Source: Pseudoxanthomonas suwonensis
GTDB taxonomy: Bacteria > Pseudomonadota > Gammaproteobacteria > Xanthomonadales > Xanthomonadaceae
Reading direction: 5' to 3'
Length of the DNA stretch: 64,000 bases
Assembly (NCBI GenBank): GCA_003240695.1
Contig: QFNC01000006.1
Span: 1 to 64,000 of the forward strand
Shown: piece after piece, positions 1 through 7,757 of the stretch
Layout of the letters: each line of letters opens with the position of its first letter
Numbering within the stretch: the first letter of the stretch is position 1
The notes under the pieces: model-generated
What the model saw: the letters and a program-made list of their open reading frames with translations, nothing else
The model's database searches: none
What the model was told of the DNA's origin: nothing
Translations under genes and position numbers: made by a program

Positions 1-1
1 G

Positions 2-1279
2 GGCGTGGGCGCGGTGATTCCGAACCTTCTGACCTTCGAAGAATCGCTGATGGTGCTGGACATCAAGCAGGAGGCGTTCGATCTCACCTCCGGCTGGCGT
101 TCGCAATACGGGCCGGTGTATCTGCTCAATCCGTTCGCCGAGGATCTGCGCACCCACCGCTGGAATCCGCTGACCTACGTCAGCACCGACCCCAAGTTCC
201 GCATCACCGACCTGCAGGCGATCGCGGCCATTTTGTACGAGGACGATCCGCAGCGCGACAGTTTCTGGACCAACCAGGCCCGCAACTGCTTTCTGGCCGC
301 CAGCCTGTACCTGTGCGAAACCCTGGCCAACGACCAGAAGGAAAAACTGCCGGAAGAATACCAGCACGTTCCCACATTGGGCCGCATCTACCGCCTGTTC
401 TCCGGCGACGGCAGTGACCTGAAGGAATTCCTGAAGAAACTGGCGACGCGCGACTGGCTGAGCAAGGACTGCAAGACCGCCTTCTCCAATCTCACCTCGC
501 TGGCCGACCAGACCTTTACCTCGGTGATCGGCAGCTTCCAGGAACCGCTGCACATCTTCCTCAATCCGATCCTGGATGCCGCCACCAGCGACGACGATTT
601 CGACCTGCGCAAGCTGCGCCGGCAGAAGATGACCGTGTACGTGGGCATCACCCCGAACAAGCTGGCCGAGGCACGCAAACTGCTGAACCTGTTCTTCTCG
701 CAGGCGATCAACATCAACACCCAGCAGCTGCCGGAAAAGGATCCCAGCCTGAAATACCAGTGCCTGCTGCTGCTGGACGAATTCACCAGCATCGGCCGGG
801 TGGACATCATCGCCCACGCCATCAGTTACCTGGCCGGCTACAACATGCGGGTGTTCTGCGTGATCCAGTCGCTGTCGCAGCTGGATGCCACCTACGGCCC
901 GGAGGTGGCGCGCACCATGGTGACCAACATGGCCTGCCAAGTGGTGTACACCCCGCGCGAGCAGCGCGATGCGAACGAATACAGCGAGATGCTGGGCTAC
1001 ACCACCCTGCGCCGGCGCACCCGCACCACCAGCCACGGCCAGAGCGGCAGCGTGAGCTATGCCGAGGTGGAGGAGCGCCGCGCGCTGATGCTGCCGCAGG
1101 AGCTGAAGGCACTCAGCCCGGAGGAGGAGATCATATTCGTGGAAGGCATCGCCCACCCGATCAAGTGCAGCAAGATCCGCTACTACAAGGACGGGTTTTT
1201 CAAGGCGCGGTTGAAGGAGAAGGCGCCGGTCAAGACCCTCGACCTGGGCGGCGAACCGAAGCAGGAGACGAACGACTGA
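2..1279 (+). CDS. virD4: VirD4-type T4SS coupling ATPase, 5' end outside window
   Basis: Coupling protein (T4CP) of a type IV secretion system: an inner-membrane hexameric ATPase that brings substrates to the channel. The window opens at GVGAVIPNLL, which in VirD4/TraG proteins directly follows the Walker A lysine, so the membrane anchor and the P-loop lie upstream. Visible are the conserved LDIKQEAF segment (about residues 17-24 here), Walker B LLLLDEFTSIG (about 255-265) and the IQSLSQL / TNMACQVVYTPRE region (about 290-325) that ends the RecA-like core. The 424 residues seen match the C-terminal three quarters of a VirD4 of about 550 aa. In Xanthomonas the chromosomal bacteria-killing T4SS has virD4 beside lipoprotein genes, as here; that functional reading is inference. 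Confidence 0.9.
   Translation, partial: GVGAVIPNLLTFEESLMVLDIKQEAFDLTSGWRSQYGPVYLLNPFAEDLRTHRWNPLTYVSTDPKFRITDLQAIAAILYEDDPQRDSFWTNQARNCFLAASLYLCETLANDQKEKLPEEYQHVPTLGRIYRLFSGDGSDLKEFLKKLATRDWLSKDCKTAFSNLTSLADQTFTSVIGSFQEPLHIFLNPILDAATSDDDFDLRKLRRQKMTVYVGITPNKLAEARKLLNLFFSQAININTQQLPEKDPSLKYQCLLLLDEFTSIGRVDIIAHAISYLAGYNMRVFCVIQSLSQLDATYGPEVARTMVTNMACQVVYTPREQRDANEYSEMLGYTTLRRRTRTTSHGQSGSVSYAEVEERRALMLPQELKALSPEEEIIFVEGIAHPIKCSKIRYYKDGFFKARLKEKAPVKTLDLGGEPKQETND
1263..1268 (+). promoter_or_regulatory. Shine-Dalgarno AGGAGA supporting a CTG start
   Basis: AGGAGA lies 7-8 nt before the CTG at 1276 and 28 nt before the next in-frame ATG at 1297. The spacing fits only the CTG. It lies inside the last codons of virD4, so the two genes would be translationally coupled (CTGA overlap with the virD4 stop). 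Confidence 0.5.
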
Positions 1280-2085
1280 AACCGAGCAATGCCCTGATGA
1301 CCGCCGCCGTGATCACCGCGCTGGCGGCCTGCGCGAATCCGGCGGACGGGGTGGCGCAGACGCCGCAGAGACAGCCGGCTGCCGAACGCGGCAGGCAGGC
1401 CCAAAAGGATGATCCCGACATGACGGCCGCGAAACAGGCTGCCGACGACGCTGCCGCCGCCGCCCAGGCCGCTGCCGACACGATGCAGGAACACATGGAT
1501 CCAGGTTACGTTCCAAAGCCGCTGCCGGCTTACATGCCGCCGACTCAGGAAGAATTGAATGCCGTCCCAAATCGCATGACCAGTGCGCAATTGCGCGCCG
1601 CGATCGTCCGGATGATGAATGGCTTGCAGCTACCGTCCGACCTGGAACCAGCCGCATTGGAACGGACTATGGGGATTCGATTTTTCTACTTTGCGCATGG
1701 CGCCGATTCGAATGCCAGGACAGCACACCTCCCGAAATCCCACAGTGCCAGTATCGTTATCGATGGAAAGTCGCTGGTCACCATCAACACTTACCGTCCA
1801 CGCAACGAAGATGAAAATCATGTCACCATTTCGTCCGATCATATGAATCCGGCGTGCTGGCTAGGCATGCTGCCGTTGCTCGATGACCTCGAAGGGATCG
1901 GCTACAGAAAACACCTTTCCGGCGGTCCGCCAAGCTCCTTCATCAGAATGCGCAGGATCAGCAGGAACAAGGAATACGAATTCGGCAGCAGCACCCTTCA
2001 GATGGACAGGAAAACAGCCAATGGCGATTCGGCAAGTTGCGCCACGATCATGACGATCGACGGATGGAAAACACGGGGTCACTGA
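1276..2085 (+). CDS. putative lipoprotein next to virD4 (T4SS-associated, possible immunity protein)
   Basis: Function not recognised. Read from CTG 1276 the N-terminus is (M)KPSNALMTAAVITALAAC: a lysine, a hydrophobic core and a lipobox LAAC with Cys at residue 19, so an exported, lipidated protein of 269 aa. From ATG 1297 the lipobox would start at residue 9 with no positive charge, a poor signal. After it come an Ala/Gln/Asp-rich linker (about 20-85, including a run of Ala) and a globular domain from about 95 (NRMTSAQLRAAIVRMM) to the end with two Cys. A truncated relative lies 200 bp downstream. In xanthomonads, T4SS loci carry lipoprotein immunity proteins paired with toxic effectors, so immunity is a reasonable guess, but no effector gene is visible. 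Confidence 0.6.
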   Translation: MKPSNALMTAAVITALAACANPADGVAQTPQRQPAAERGRQAQKDDPDMTAAKQAADDAAAAAQAAADTMQEHMDPGYVPKPLPAYMPPTQEELNAVPNRMTSAQLRAAIVRMMNGLQLPSDLEPAALERTMGIRFFYFAHGADSNARTAHLPKSHSASIVIDGKSLVTINTYRPRNEDENHVTISSDHMNPACWLGMLPLLDDLEGIGYRKHLSGGPPSSFIRMRRISRNKEYEFGSSTLQMDRKTANGDSASCATIMTIDGWKTRGH

Positions 2086-2166
2086 CGGGCAGCCTGCTCC
2101 GCGTTCGGTGCGCACTGTGTCAATGATAAACCCCGTGCACCCTTGCGCAACGCCTAGGACTTCTGA

Positions 2167-2268
2167 TGGAACCTCAAGCGCGTCTACTGGGAGTTACAGG
2201 ACCTGTGGATCAAGCCGAAGAGGCCTCTGGTGCGCGAACGTCAGCAGCGGCTGGCAGTTCCCGAGTGA
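2167..2268 (+). mobile_element. remnant of IS3-family transposase OrfB
   Basis: This 33-codon open stretch ends in TGA and reads WNLKRVYWELQDLWIKPKR, then RPLVRERQQRLAVPE. It matches from memory the HTH_21-region signature of IS3-family (IS407/IS51-like) OrfB proteins, in which WNHKRVYR is followed by a few residues, then LRIKPKKRLVREKPEPL and VPE. No start codon, no catalytic DDE region and no terminal inverted repeats are visible, so it is a dead scrap. It sits between the virD4-linked lipoprotein gene and its truncated relative and marks past transposition at this border. Confidence 0.55.
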
Positions 2269-2286
2269 TCGAACGGCCCCGTCCCA

Positions 2287-2408
2287 TGCGTCGCCGACCG
2301 CAGAGGAACCGGCAGCCATTCCCAAGCGCATGACCGGCGCGGAATTGCAGACCGCCATCGCGCGACTGCTGGACAGCATGCACGGGCCGGGTGCCTTGAT
2401 GCACGAAT
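2287..2408 (+). pseudogene. truncated paralog of the virD4-linked lipoprotein
   Basis: The frame reads EEPAAIPKRMTGAELQTAIA, then RLLDSMHGPGALMHEFM. It aligns with EELNAVPNRMTSAQLRAAIV, then RMMNGLQ, of the intact lipoprotein at about residues 91-117. Similarity begins after the IS3 remnant and is cut where hslR ends, so the signal peptide and most of the globular domain are gone. The frame remains open a little into hslR (to 2443), which only reflects antisense reading. Probably non-functional. Confidence 0.6.
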
Positions 2409-2807
2409 TCATGACGCGTCGATGTCGCCCAGCGCACGGATGAGCCGTCGCGCGCGCTTGTCCGGACGACCCTGCGGCGGGTGGTATCCCGCGCGTTCGG
2501 TAGCGCGCTGCGCGCGCGCGGCGTCGCGTCGTGCCCGCGAAACCGCATCTTCCGCATACAGCGTCCGCGCCACGCTGGCCGGACCACGCACCGTGGCCAG
2601 GTTCGACACGGTGACCGCGTAGACATCATCGCCACGCACGATGCGCAACGCATCACCCACATGCACGGCGCGTGCCGGCTTCACGCGCTGGCCGCCGAGC
2701 TCGACCTTGCCAGTGTCGATCGCCTGGCGGGCCAGCGAACGGGTCTTGAAGAAGCGCGCGGCCCACAGCCACAGGTCCAGCCGCACCGATGCCGCAGCTT
2801 CGGTCAT
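2409..2807 (-). CDS. hslR: heat-shock protein 15, S4-domain RNA-binding protein
   Basis: Hsp15 binds 50S subunits carrying stalled peptidyl-tRNA after premature dissociation and helps recycle them. The 132-aa protein starts MTEAAASVRLDLWLWAARFF and has an S4 RNA-binding fold at about residues 10-70 (RLDLWLW, SLARQAIDTGKVELGG, VKPARAVHVGDALRI), followed by an Arg-rich helical tail (RPDKRARRLIRAL), as usual for the family. A frame open further upstream runs into rplS and is not used. It lies downstream of rplS beyond a terminator-like hairpin. Its stop codon is exactly where the accessory T4SS debris begins. Confidence 0.88.
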   Translation of the reverse strand: MTEAAASVRLDLWLWAARFFKTRSLARQAIDTGKVELGGQRVKPARAVHVGDALRIVRGDDVYAVTVSNLATVRGPASVARTLYAEDAVSRARRDAARAQRATERAGYHPPQGRPDKRARRLIRALGDIDAS

Positions 2808-2830
2808 GACTGCAAACAGGCCATCACACA

Positions 2831-2864
2831 ACGAAAAACGGCCGCCGTAGCGACCGTTTTCGTT
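2831..2864 (-). terminator. Rho-independent terminator after rplS
   Basis: On the minus strand an AACGAAAACGG arm and a CCGTTTTTCGTT arm pair around a GC-rich loop, giving a stem with A-rich 5' and T-rich 3' flanks. It lies 23 nt beyond the rplS stop and ends the rpsP-rimM-trmD-rplS transcript before hslR. Confidence 0.6.
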
Positions 2865-2886
2865 GCAGCGTGCAGCGCCGTCGGCC

Positions 2887-3387
2887 TCATTCGGCGGCGG
2901 CGTCCGCAGCCGGTGCTTCGGCAGCGGCCTTCTTCGCGGCGGCTTCCTCGGCGGCAGCCTGTTCGGCTGCTTCGATGGCGGAAGCTTCCTGCTCGGCCAG
3001 GCGCGCGGCCTTGGCCTTGGCGGTGGCGGCCAGGTCCTCGCGGATGCGGGCCTTCTTGCCTTCCAGGCCGCGCAGGTAGTACAGCTTGCCGGCGCGCACG
3101 GCACCACGGCGCTTCACCTGCACCGACTCGATCAGCGCGCTGTGGCTCTGGAAGACGCGTTCCACGCCGTAACCGTGGGAGATCTTGCGCACGGTGAACG
3201 AGGAGTTCAGGCCGGCGTTCTTCACCCCGATCACCACGCCTTCGTAGGCCTGGACGCGCTCGCGGTTGCCTTCCTTCACCTTCACGTTCACCACGACGGT
3301 GTCGCCCGGGCCGAAGGTCGGCAGCTTGCGGGTGACCTGCTCGGTTTCGAACTGCTGCAGCAGCGTGTTCAAGGATGGATTGCTCAT
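2887..3387 (-). CDS. rplS: 50S ribosomal protein L19 with Ala/Glu-rich C-terminal extension
   Basis: L19 sits at the 30S-50S interface. The core is clear: MSNPSLNTLLQQFE, PGDTVVVNVKVKEGNRERVQ, GVVIGVKNAGLNSSFTVRKI and GVERVFQSHSALIESVQVKR, with YYLRGLEGKKARIRE at about 105-120. Standard L19 is about 115-130 aa. This one has 166 because of a tail of Ala, Glu and Lys (from about residue 122) predicted to be helical. It is last in the rpsP-rimM-trmD-rplS operon, 105 bp after trmD. Identification is certain; the role of the tail is unknown. Confidence 0.97.
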   Translation of the reverse strand: MSNPSLNTLLQQFETEQVTRKLPTFGPGDTVVVNVKVKEGNRERVQAYEGVVIGVKNAGLNSSFTVRKISHGYGVERVFQSHSALIESVQVKRRGAVRAGKLYYLRGLEGKKARIREDLAATAKAKAARLAEQEASAIEAAEQAAAEEAAAKKAAAEAPAADAAAE

Positions 3388-3492
3388 GATGGAATGCCCT
3401 GTTGGAATGGTTGTCGGCGCGGGTGCACGTGGACGCCGCGTCCTGGCTCTGGAAATCAGCCGGGCATGATACCCGCAATCCCGTGGTTTTGG

Positions 3493-4263
3493 CTAGTCGG
3501 CCGCATCCGGCTCTGCTTGGCGTTCGGCCTGGAACGCAGCCAGCAACGCACGGTCTTGCGACGACAGCTGCGCCGGCAACAGGTCCGGACGTCGCAACCA
3601 GGTGCGCCCCAGTGCCTGCATGCGCCGCCAACGGGCGATGCGGGCATGATCGCCGGACAGCAACACCTCCGGCACGGTGCCCAGCGCATGGGTTTCCGGC
3701 CGGGTGTAATGCGGGCAGTCCAGCAACGTCAGTCCGTCAGCATCGGGTTCGTAACTGTCCTGTTCGGCCGATTCGGCGGCATTCAGCGCGCCGTCCTGCA
3801 GCCGCGCCACCGCATCCACCAGCACCGCTGCCGCCAGTTCGCCGCCGGACAGCACGTAATCGCCGATCGACAGCTCTTCGTCCACCTCGGTCTGCAGCAA
3901 GCGCTCGTCCACGCCTTCGTAGCGGCCACACAGCAGGATCAATCGCGGCAACACGGCCAGTTCGCGCACGACGGCCTGGGTCAGCCGCCGCCCCTGCGGG
4001 CTGAGATGGATCACCCGCGCCGGGCGCGGATCGGCGGCACGGGCCCCTTCGATGGCCGCAAGCAGCGGATCGATCAGCATCACCATGCCCGGGCCGCCGC
4101 CGAACGGGCGATCGTCCACGCGACGGTAACCGCCTTCGGCATGGTCGCGCGGATTGATGCCGTGCAGCTGCAGCAGACCGCGCCCCTGGGCACGGCCCAC
4201 CACGCCATGCACCGACAGCTGGCTCACGAACTCGGGGAACAGGCTGATCAGGTCGATGCGCAT
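3493..4263 (-). CDS. trmD: tRNA (guanine-37-N1)-methyltransferase
   Basis: TrmD methylates G37 next to the anticodon using S-adenosylmethionine and prevents +1 frameshifting. It is a SPOUT (trefoil-knot) enzyme. Seen: MRIDLISLFPEF at the start, DDRPFGGGPGMVM, LCGRYEGVDERLL and EELSIGDYVLSGGELAA, the knot that binds SAM, plus the family's C-terminal PHYTRPE...VPEVLLSGDH segment. I start at ATG 4263, the usual MRIDLISLFP start. An in-frame ATG at 4296 would add 11 residues and overlap the end of rimM by 14 nt. It lies in the classic order between rimM and rplS. Confidence 0.96.
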   Translation of the reverse strand: MRIDLISLFPEFVSQLSVHGVVGRAQGRGLLQLHGINPRDHAEGGYRRVDDRPFGGGPGMVMLIDPLLAAIEGARAADPRPARVIHLSPQGRRLTQAVVRELAVLPRLILLCGRYEGVDERLLQTEVDEELSIGDYVLSGGELAAAVLVDAVARLQDGALNAAESAEQDSYEPDADGLTLLDCPHYTRPETHALGTVPEVLLSGDHARIARWRRMQALGRTWLRRPDLLPAQLSSQDRALLAAFQAERQAEPDAAD

Positions 4264-4282
4264 GCCGGCCTGCGCAGCGGTG

Positions 4283-4801
4283 TCAGAAGTCGGCATCCCA
4301 ATCCACCGTGATGCAGCCGGCCTCGATGTCCACCGCGCGCACCACGTCGGGCGTGACGAACGGCAGCAGGCGTTCGCGTTCGCCCTGCACCACCAGCACG
4401 TCGTTGGCGCCGGTGGCGAACAGGTGCGACACGGTGCCGAAGGCCACGCCCTCGGTATTCACCACGCGCAGTCCTTCCAGATCGACCCAGTAGTACTCGC
4501 CGGGCTTCGGCGGCGGCAAGGCAGCACGCGGTACCCAGACTTCGGTCCCGCGCAGGGCGTCGGCCTGTTCGCGACTGCCGACGCCTTCGATCATCGCGAT
4601 CACGCCCTTCGCGCCGACACGGCCACGGGCGGTGGCAAGGCTGCGTTCCTCGCCGCGCGCATCGCGCAGGGTCCAGGGCAGATAGCGGAACAACGCCTCG
4701 GGCGGATCGCTGAACGATTCCACTTTCAGTTCGCCACGCACGCCGAACGCGCCGTGGATCCTGCCCATCAGGATGCGACGCGTGTCGGGTTGCATCGGCA
4801 T
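4283..4801 (-). CDS. rimM: ribosome maturation factor RimM
   Basis: RimM binds S19 and helps mature the 3' domain of 16S rRNA in the 30S subunit. The 172-aa product has an N-terminal RimM barrel with RRILMGRIHGAFGVRGELKV and ending in GTEVWVPRAALPP, then a PRC-barrel domain with EYYWVDLEGLRVVNTEGVAF and the typical ending PFVTPDVVRAVDIEAG...VDWDADF. It is the second gene of the rpsP operon, 30 bp after rpsP. Confidence 0.95.
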   Translation of the reverse strand: MPMQPDTRRILMGRIHGAFGVRGELKVESFSDPPEALFRYLPWTLRDARGEERSLATARGRVGAKGVIAMIEGVGSREQADALRGTEVWVPRAALPPPKPGEYYWVDLEGLRVVNTEGVAFGTVSHLFATGANDVLVVQGERERLLPFVTPDVVRAVDIEAGCITVDWDADF

Positions 4802-4831
4802 GCTCCGGCTGCGAGGTGCGCAGCCGCAGGA

Positions 4832-5098
4832 TCAAGCGGCCGGAGCGGCGGCCTGCTGCTTGGCCACCTGCTTGTACAGGTCGGCCACCTTGTCGGTCAT
4901 CTGCGCGCCATGGCCCAGCCAGTGCTGCACGCGATCGACATTCAGTTCAACGCGCTTGTCGTTGCCCGACGCGACCGGGTTGTAGTAACCCACGCGCTCG
5001 ATATTGCGGCCATCGCGGGCGCTGCGGCTATCGGTGACGATGATGTGGTAGAACGGACGCTTCTTCGCGCCGCCGCGTGTCAGACGGATCTTGACCAT
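4832..5098 (-). CDS. rpsP: 30S ribosomal protein S16
   Basis: The 88-aa protein starts MVKIRLTRGGAKKRPFYHII and contains VTDSRSARDGRNIERVGYYN and RVQHWLGHGAQMTDKV, all diagnostic of S16. The ATG at 5098 is chosen because S16 always begins M-V-K-I-R-L; a longer frame upstream has no conserved residues. It is the first gene of the rpsP-rimM-trmD-rplS operon. The 130-bp gap to the divergent SRPBCC gene must hold both promoters; TACACT-like -10 elements are seen on both strands (5151-5156 minus, 5185-5190 plus). Confidence 0.97.
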   Translation of the reverse strand: MVKIRLTRGGAKKRPFYHIIVTDSRSARDGRNIERVGYYNPVASGNDKRVELNVDRVQHWLGHGAQMTDKVADLYKQVAKQQAAAPAA

Positions 5099-5230
5099 GA
5101 GTGCTTCCCGGTGTTGCCCAGCTGCCGGAATGGCAGGGTAAGCCGCGCAGTGTAGCACCGCTCCGACGCCCCATGCCAGTGCGGCTACACTTGCGGATTA
5201 GACCATTGCGGCATTGACCGGAGCATCGCC

Positions 5231-5776
5231 ATGTTGAAGAAGGTCCTGCTGGCATTGGTGCTGGTGGTCGCCGGCATCGCGGTGTACGCTTGGACGCGGC
5301 CGGACACCTTCACCGTCGAACGCAGTATCCGCATCGATGCGCCTCCCCAGCGCATCTATCCGCTGATCGCCGACTTCAGGCAGTGGCAGCGCTGGTCGCC
5401 ATGGGAGAAACTCGACCCGGCCATGGAGCGCATGCACGAAGGGCCATCCAGCGGTGCCGGTGCCCGCTACAGCTGGAAAGGCAACGACAGCGTCGGCAGC
5501 GGGCAGATGACCATCACCGCAGCCGCGATGCCGCGCCGGGTGGACATCAACCTGCAATTCATCGAGCCGATGGCCTCCAGCAGCAAGACCCGCTTCGACA
5601 TCACGCCGGACGGCGGCGGCAGCGCGGTGCGCTGGACGATGACCGGCGACAGCCCCTACTTCCTGAAACTCATGAGCGTGTTCGCGAATCTGGACACGAT
5701 GCTGGGCAAGGATGTCGAGACCGGCCTGATGCAGCTGAAGCAGGCCGCCGAAAGCCGCGTTGCTCCGCAGCCGTGA
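5231..5776 (+). CDS. membrane-anchored SRPBCC (START-like) protein
   Basis: The 181-aa protein has one N-terminal membrane segment (MLKKVLLALVLVVAGIAVYA), then a polyketide-cyclase/START-like SRPBCC fold. Seen: VERSIRIDAPPQRIYPLIAD, a W-rich FRQWQRWSPWEKLDPAM, YSWKGNDSVGSGQM and a C-terminal helix LMSVFANLDTMLGKDVETGL. Such proteins bind hydrophobic ligands in a helix-grip cavity; the ligand here is unknown. Single gene, divergent from rpsP and 68 bp before the ABC exporter gene. Confidence 0.8.
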   Translation: MLKKVLLALVLVVAGIAVYAWTRPDTFTVERSIRIDAPPQRIYPLIADFRQWQRWSPWEKLDPAMERMHEGPSSGAGARYSWKGNDSVGSGQMTITAAAMPRRVDINLQFIEPMASSSKTRFDITPDGGGSAVRWTMTGDSPYFLKLMSVFANLDTMLGKDVETGLMQLKQAAESRVAPQP

Positions 5777-5844
5777 TTCCCGATGAGGCCTCCTGCGACT
5801 GAGCCTTCACCGCCTGCTGCACGGCGCATCCGGATACTGCGCCG

Positions 5845-7698
5845 ATGCCCTCGCCCGCATCGCCGCAACAGCTGAATTTCCGCGAACGCTTCGCCGCACT
5901 GCGCAACCTGCCGCCGTTCCTGCGCGACATCTGGCACACCAGCAGGCCGCTGACGCTGACCAGCATCGGCCTGCGCCTGATCCGCGCGCTGCTGCCGATC
6001 GTGATGCTGTACATCGGCAAGCTGATCATCGACGAGGCGGTGCGCCTGGTGGCCCTGGACGTGCCCGCCGACCTGTCCCCAGCCTGGGCAGACGGCCAGT
6101 TGCACCATTTGCTGTGGTTGCTGGGGCTGGAATTCGGCCTGGCGATCCTCTCCGATCTGCTCGGGCGGCTGGTCGGTTATGCCGACACGCTGCTGTCGGA
6201 GCGTTTCACCAATGCCACCAGCATCCGCCTGATGGAACATGCCGCCACGCTGGATCTGGAGGATTTCGAGGACCCCGAGCTGCAGGACAAGCTGGATCGT
6301 GCCCGTCGCCAGACCATGGGCCGGATGAACCTGATGGGCCAGCTGTTCGGCCAGGTGCAGGATGCGATCACCGTCGTCGGTTTCGCGATCAGCCTGCTGG
6401 TGTACGCGCCGTGGCTGATCCTGCTGCTGGCGGTGGCGCTGATTCCCGCCTTCCTCGGCGAATCGCACTTCAACGCGCTGAATTATTCGCTGAATTTCCA
6501 GTGGACCCCGGAGCGGCGGCAGCTGGAATACGTGCGCCAGCTGGGTGCCAGCGTGGAAACGGCCAAGGAAGTGAAGATATTCAATCTCAACCGCTTCTTC
6601 ATCGACCGTTTCCGCACGCTGTCCGACCGGTTCTACACGGCCAATCGCAGACTGGCCGGACAACGGGCCCTGTGGGGCACGGTGCTGGCCGCCCTGGGCA
6701 CGCTAGGGTATTACGTGGCCTATGCCTACATCGCCTGGCGCACCGTGCGAGGCGATTTCACCATTGGCGATCTGACCTTCCTGGCCGGCAGTTTCCGCCG
6801 CCTGCGGCAGTTGCTGGAAAGCCTGCTGAGCGGATTTTCGCAGGTGGCCGGCCAGGCACTGTATCTGGACGATCTGTATTCGTTCTTCCGCATCGAGCCG
6901 GAAATCGCCTCCCGACCGGATGCCGTGCCGATCCCGCGGCCGATCGCGCAGGGATTCGTGTTCGAGAATGTCGGTTTCCGCTATCCCGGCGCGGAGAACT
7001 GGGCGCTGCGCGGCCTGGATTTCGAATTGCGCGCCGGCGAGGTGCTGGCACTGGTGGGCGAGAACGGCGCCGGCAAGACCACGCTGGTGAAACTGCTGGC
7101 GCGGCTGTACGACCCGGACGAGGGCCGCATTCTGCTGGACGGCCGCGACCTGCGCGACTACGCCATCGACGACCTGCGCGCCAACATCGGCGTGGTGTTC
7201 CAGGATTTCGTGCGATACCACCTGACCGCCGCGGAAAACATCGGCGTGGGCTGGATCGAGGCCATGCATGATCGCAGCCGCATCGAGCGGGCTGCGCGCA
7301 AGTCCATGGCCGATGCGGTGATCGCGGAGCTGCCGCGCGGCTACGAGCAGATCATCGGCCGGCGTTTCAAGACCGGCGTGGACCTGTCCGGCGGGCAGTG
7401 GCAGAAAATCGCCATCGCCCGCGCCTACATGCGCGATGCGCAGGTGATGATCCTGGACGAACCCACCGCGGCGCTGGATGCACGCAGCGAATTCGAGGTA
7501 TTCCAGCGTTTCAAGGAGCTGTCGGACAACCGCACCGCGGTACTGATTTCCCACCGTTTTTCCAGCGTGCGCATGGCCGATCGCATCCTGGTGCTGGCCG
7601 GTGGCCGGCTGGAAGCCAGCGGCACCCACGAACAACTGATGGCCGAAGGCGGCCGCTATGCGGAACTGTTCGAGCTGCAGGCGGCCGGGTATCGCTGA
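5845..7698 (+). CDS. ABC transporter, fused permease and ATPase (exporter type)
   Basis: A half-transporter of 617 aa that would dimerise in the inner membrane. The N-terminal about 340 residues form the membrane domain (hydrophobic stretches near 45-65, 85-105, 170-205 and 275-300). The C-terminal ATPase has Walker A GENGAGKTT (about 405), signature LSGGQWQK (about 514), Walker B VMILDEPTAALD (about 534) and the switch His in ISHRF. The substrate cannot be told from sequence; relatives export lipids, peptides or drugs. Its TGA overlaps an ATG of the next frame, so coupling with the NYN gene is possible. Confidence 0.85.
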   Translation: MPSPASPQQLNFRERFAALRNLPPFLRDIWHTSRPLTLTSIGLRLIRALLPIVMLYIGKLIIDEAVRLVALDVPADLSPAWADGQLHHLLWLLGLEFGLAILSDLLGRLVGYADTLLSERFTNATSIRLMEHAATLDLEDFEDPELQDKLDRARRQTMGRMNLMGQLFGQVQDAITVVGFAISLLVYAPWLILLLAVALIPAFLGESHFNALNYSLNFQWTPERRQLEYVRQLGASVETAKEVKIFNLNRFFIDRFRTLSDRFYTANRRLAGQRALWGTVLAALGTLGYYVAYAYIAWRTVRGDFTIGDLTFLAGSFRRLRQLLESLLSGFSQVAGQALYLDDLYSFFRIEPEIASRPDAVPIPRPIAQGFVFENVGFRYPGAENWALRGLDFELRAGEVLALVGENGAGKTTLVKLLARLYDPDEGRILLDGRDLRDYAIDDLRANIGVVFQDFVRYHLTAAENIGVGWIEAMHDRSRIERAARKSMADAVIAELPRGYEQIIGRRFKTGVDLSGGQWQKIAIARAYMRDAQVMILDEPTAALDARSEFEVFQRFKELSDNRTAVLISHRFSSVRMADRILVLAGGRLEASGTHEQLMAEGGRYAELFELQAAGYR

Positions 7699-7757
7699 TG
7701 ATTGCAATGGATTCCACAGCCGGTATGCTGGCAAGGGTCACCGGAATCCATGCGGTC

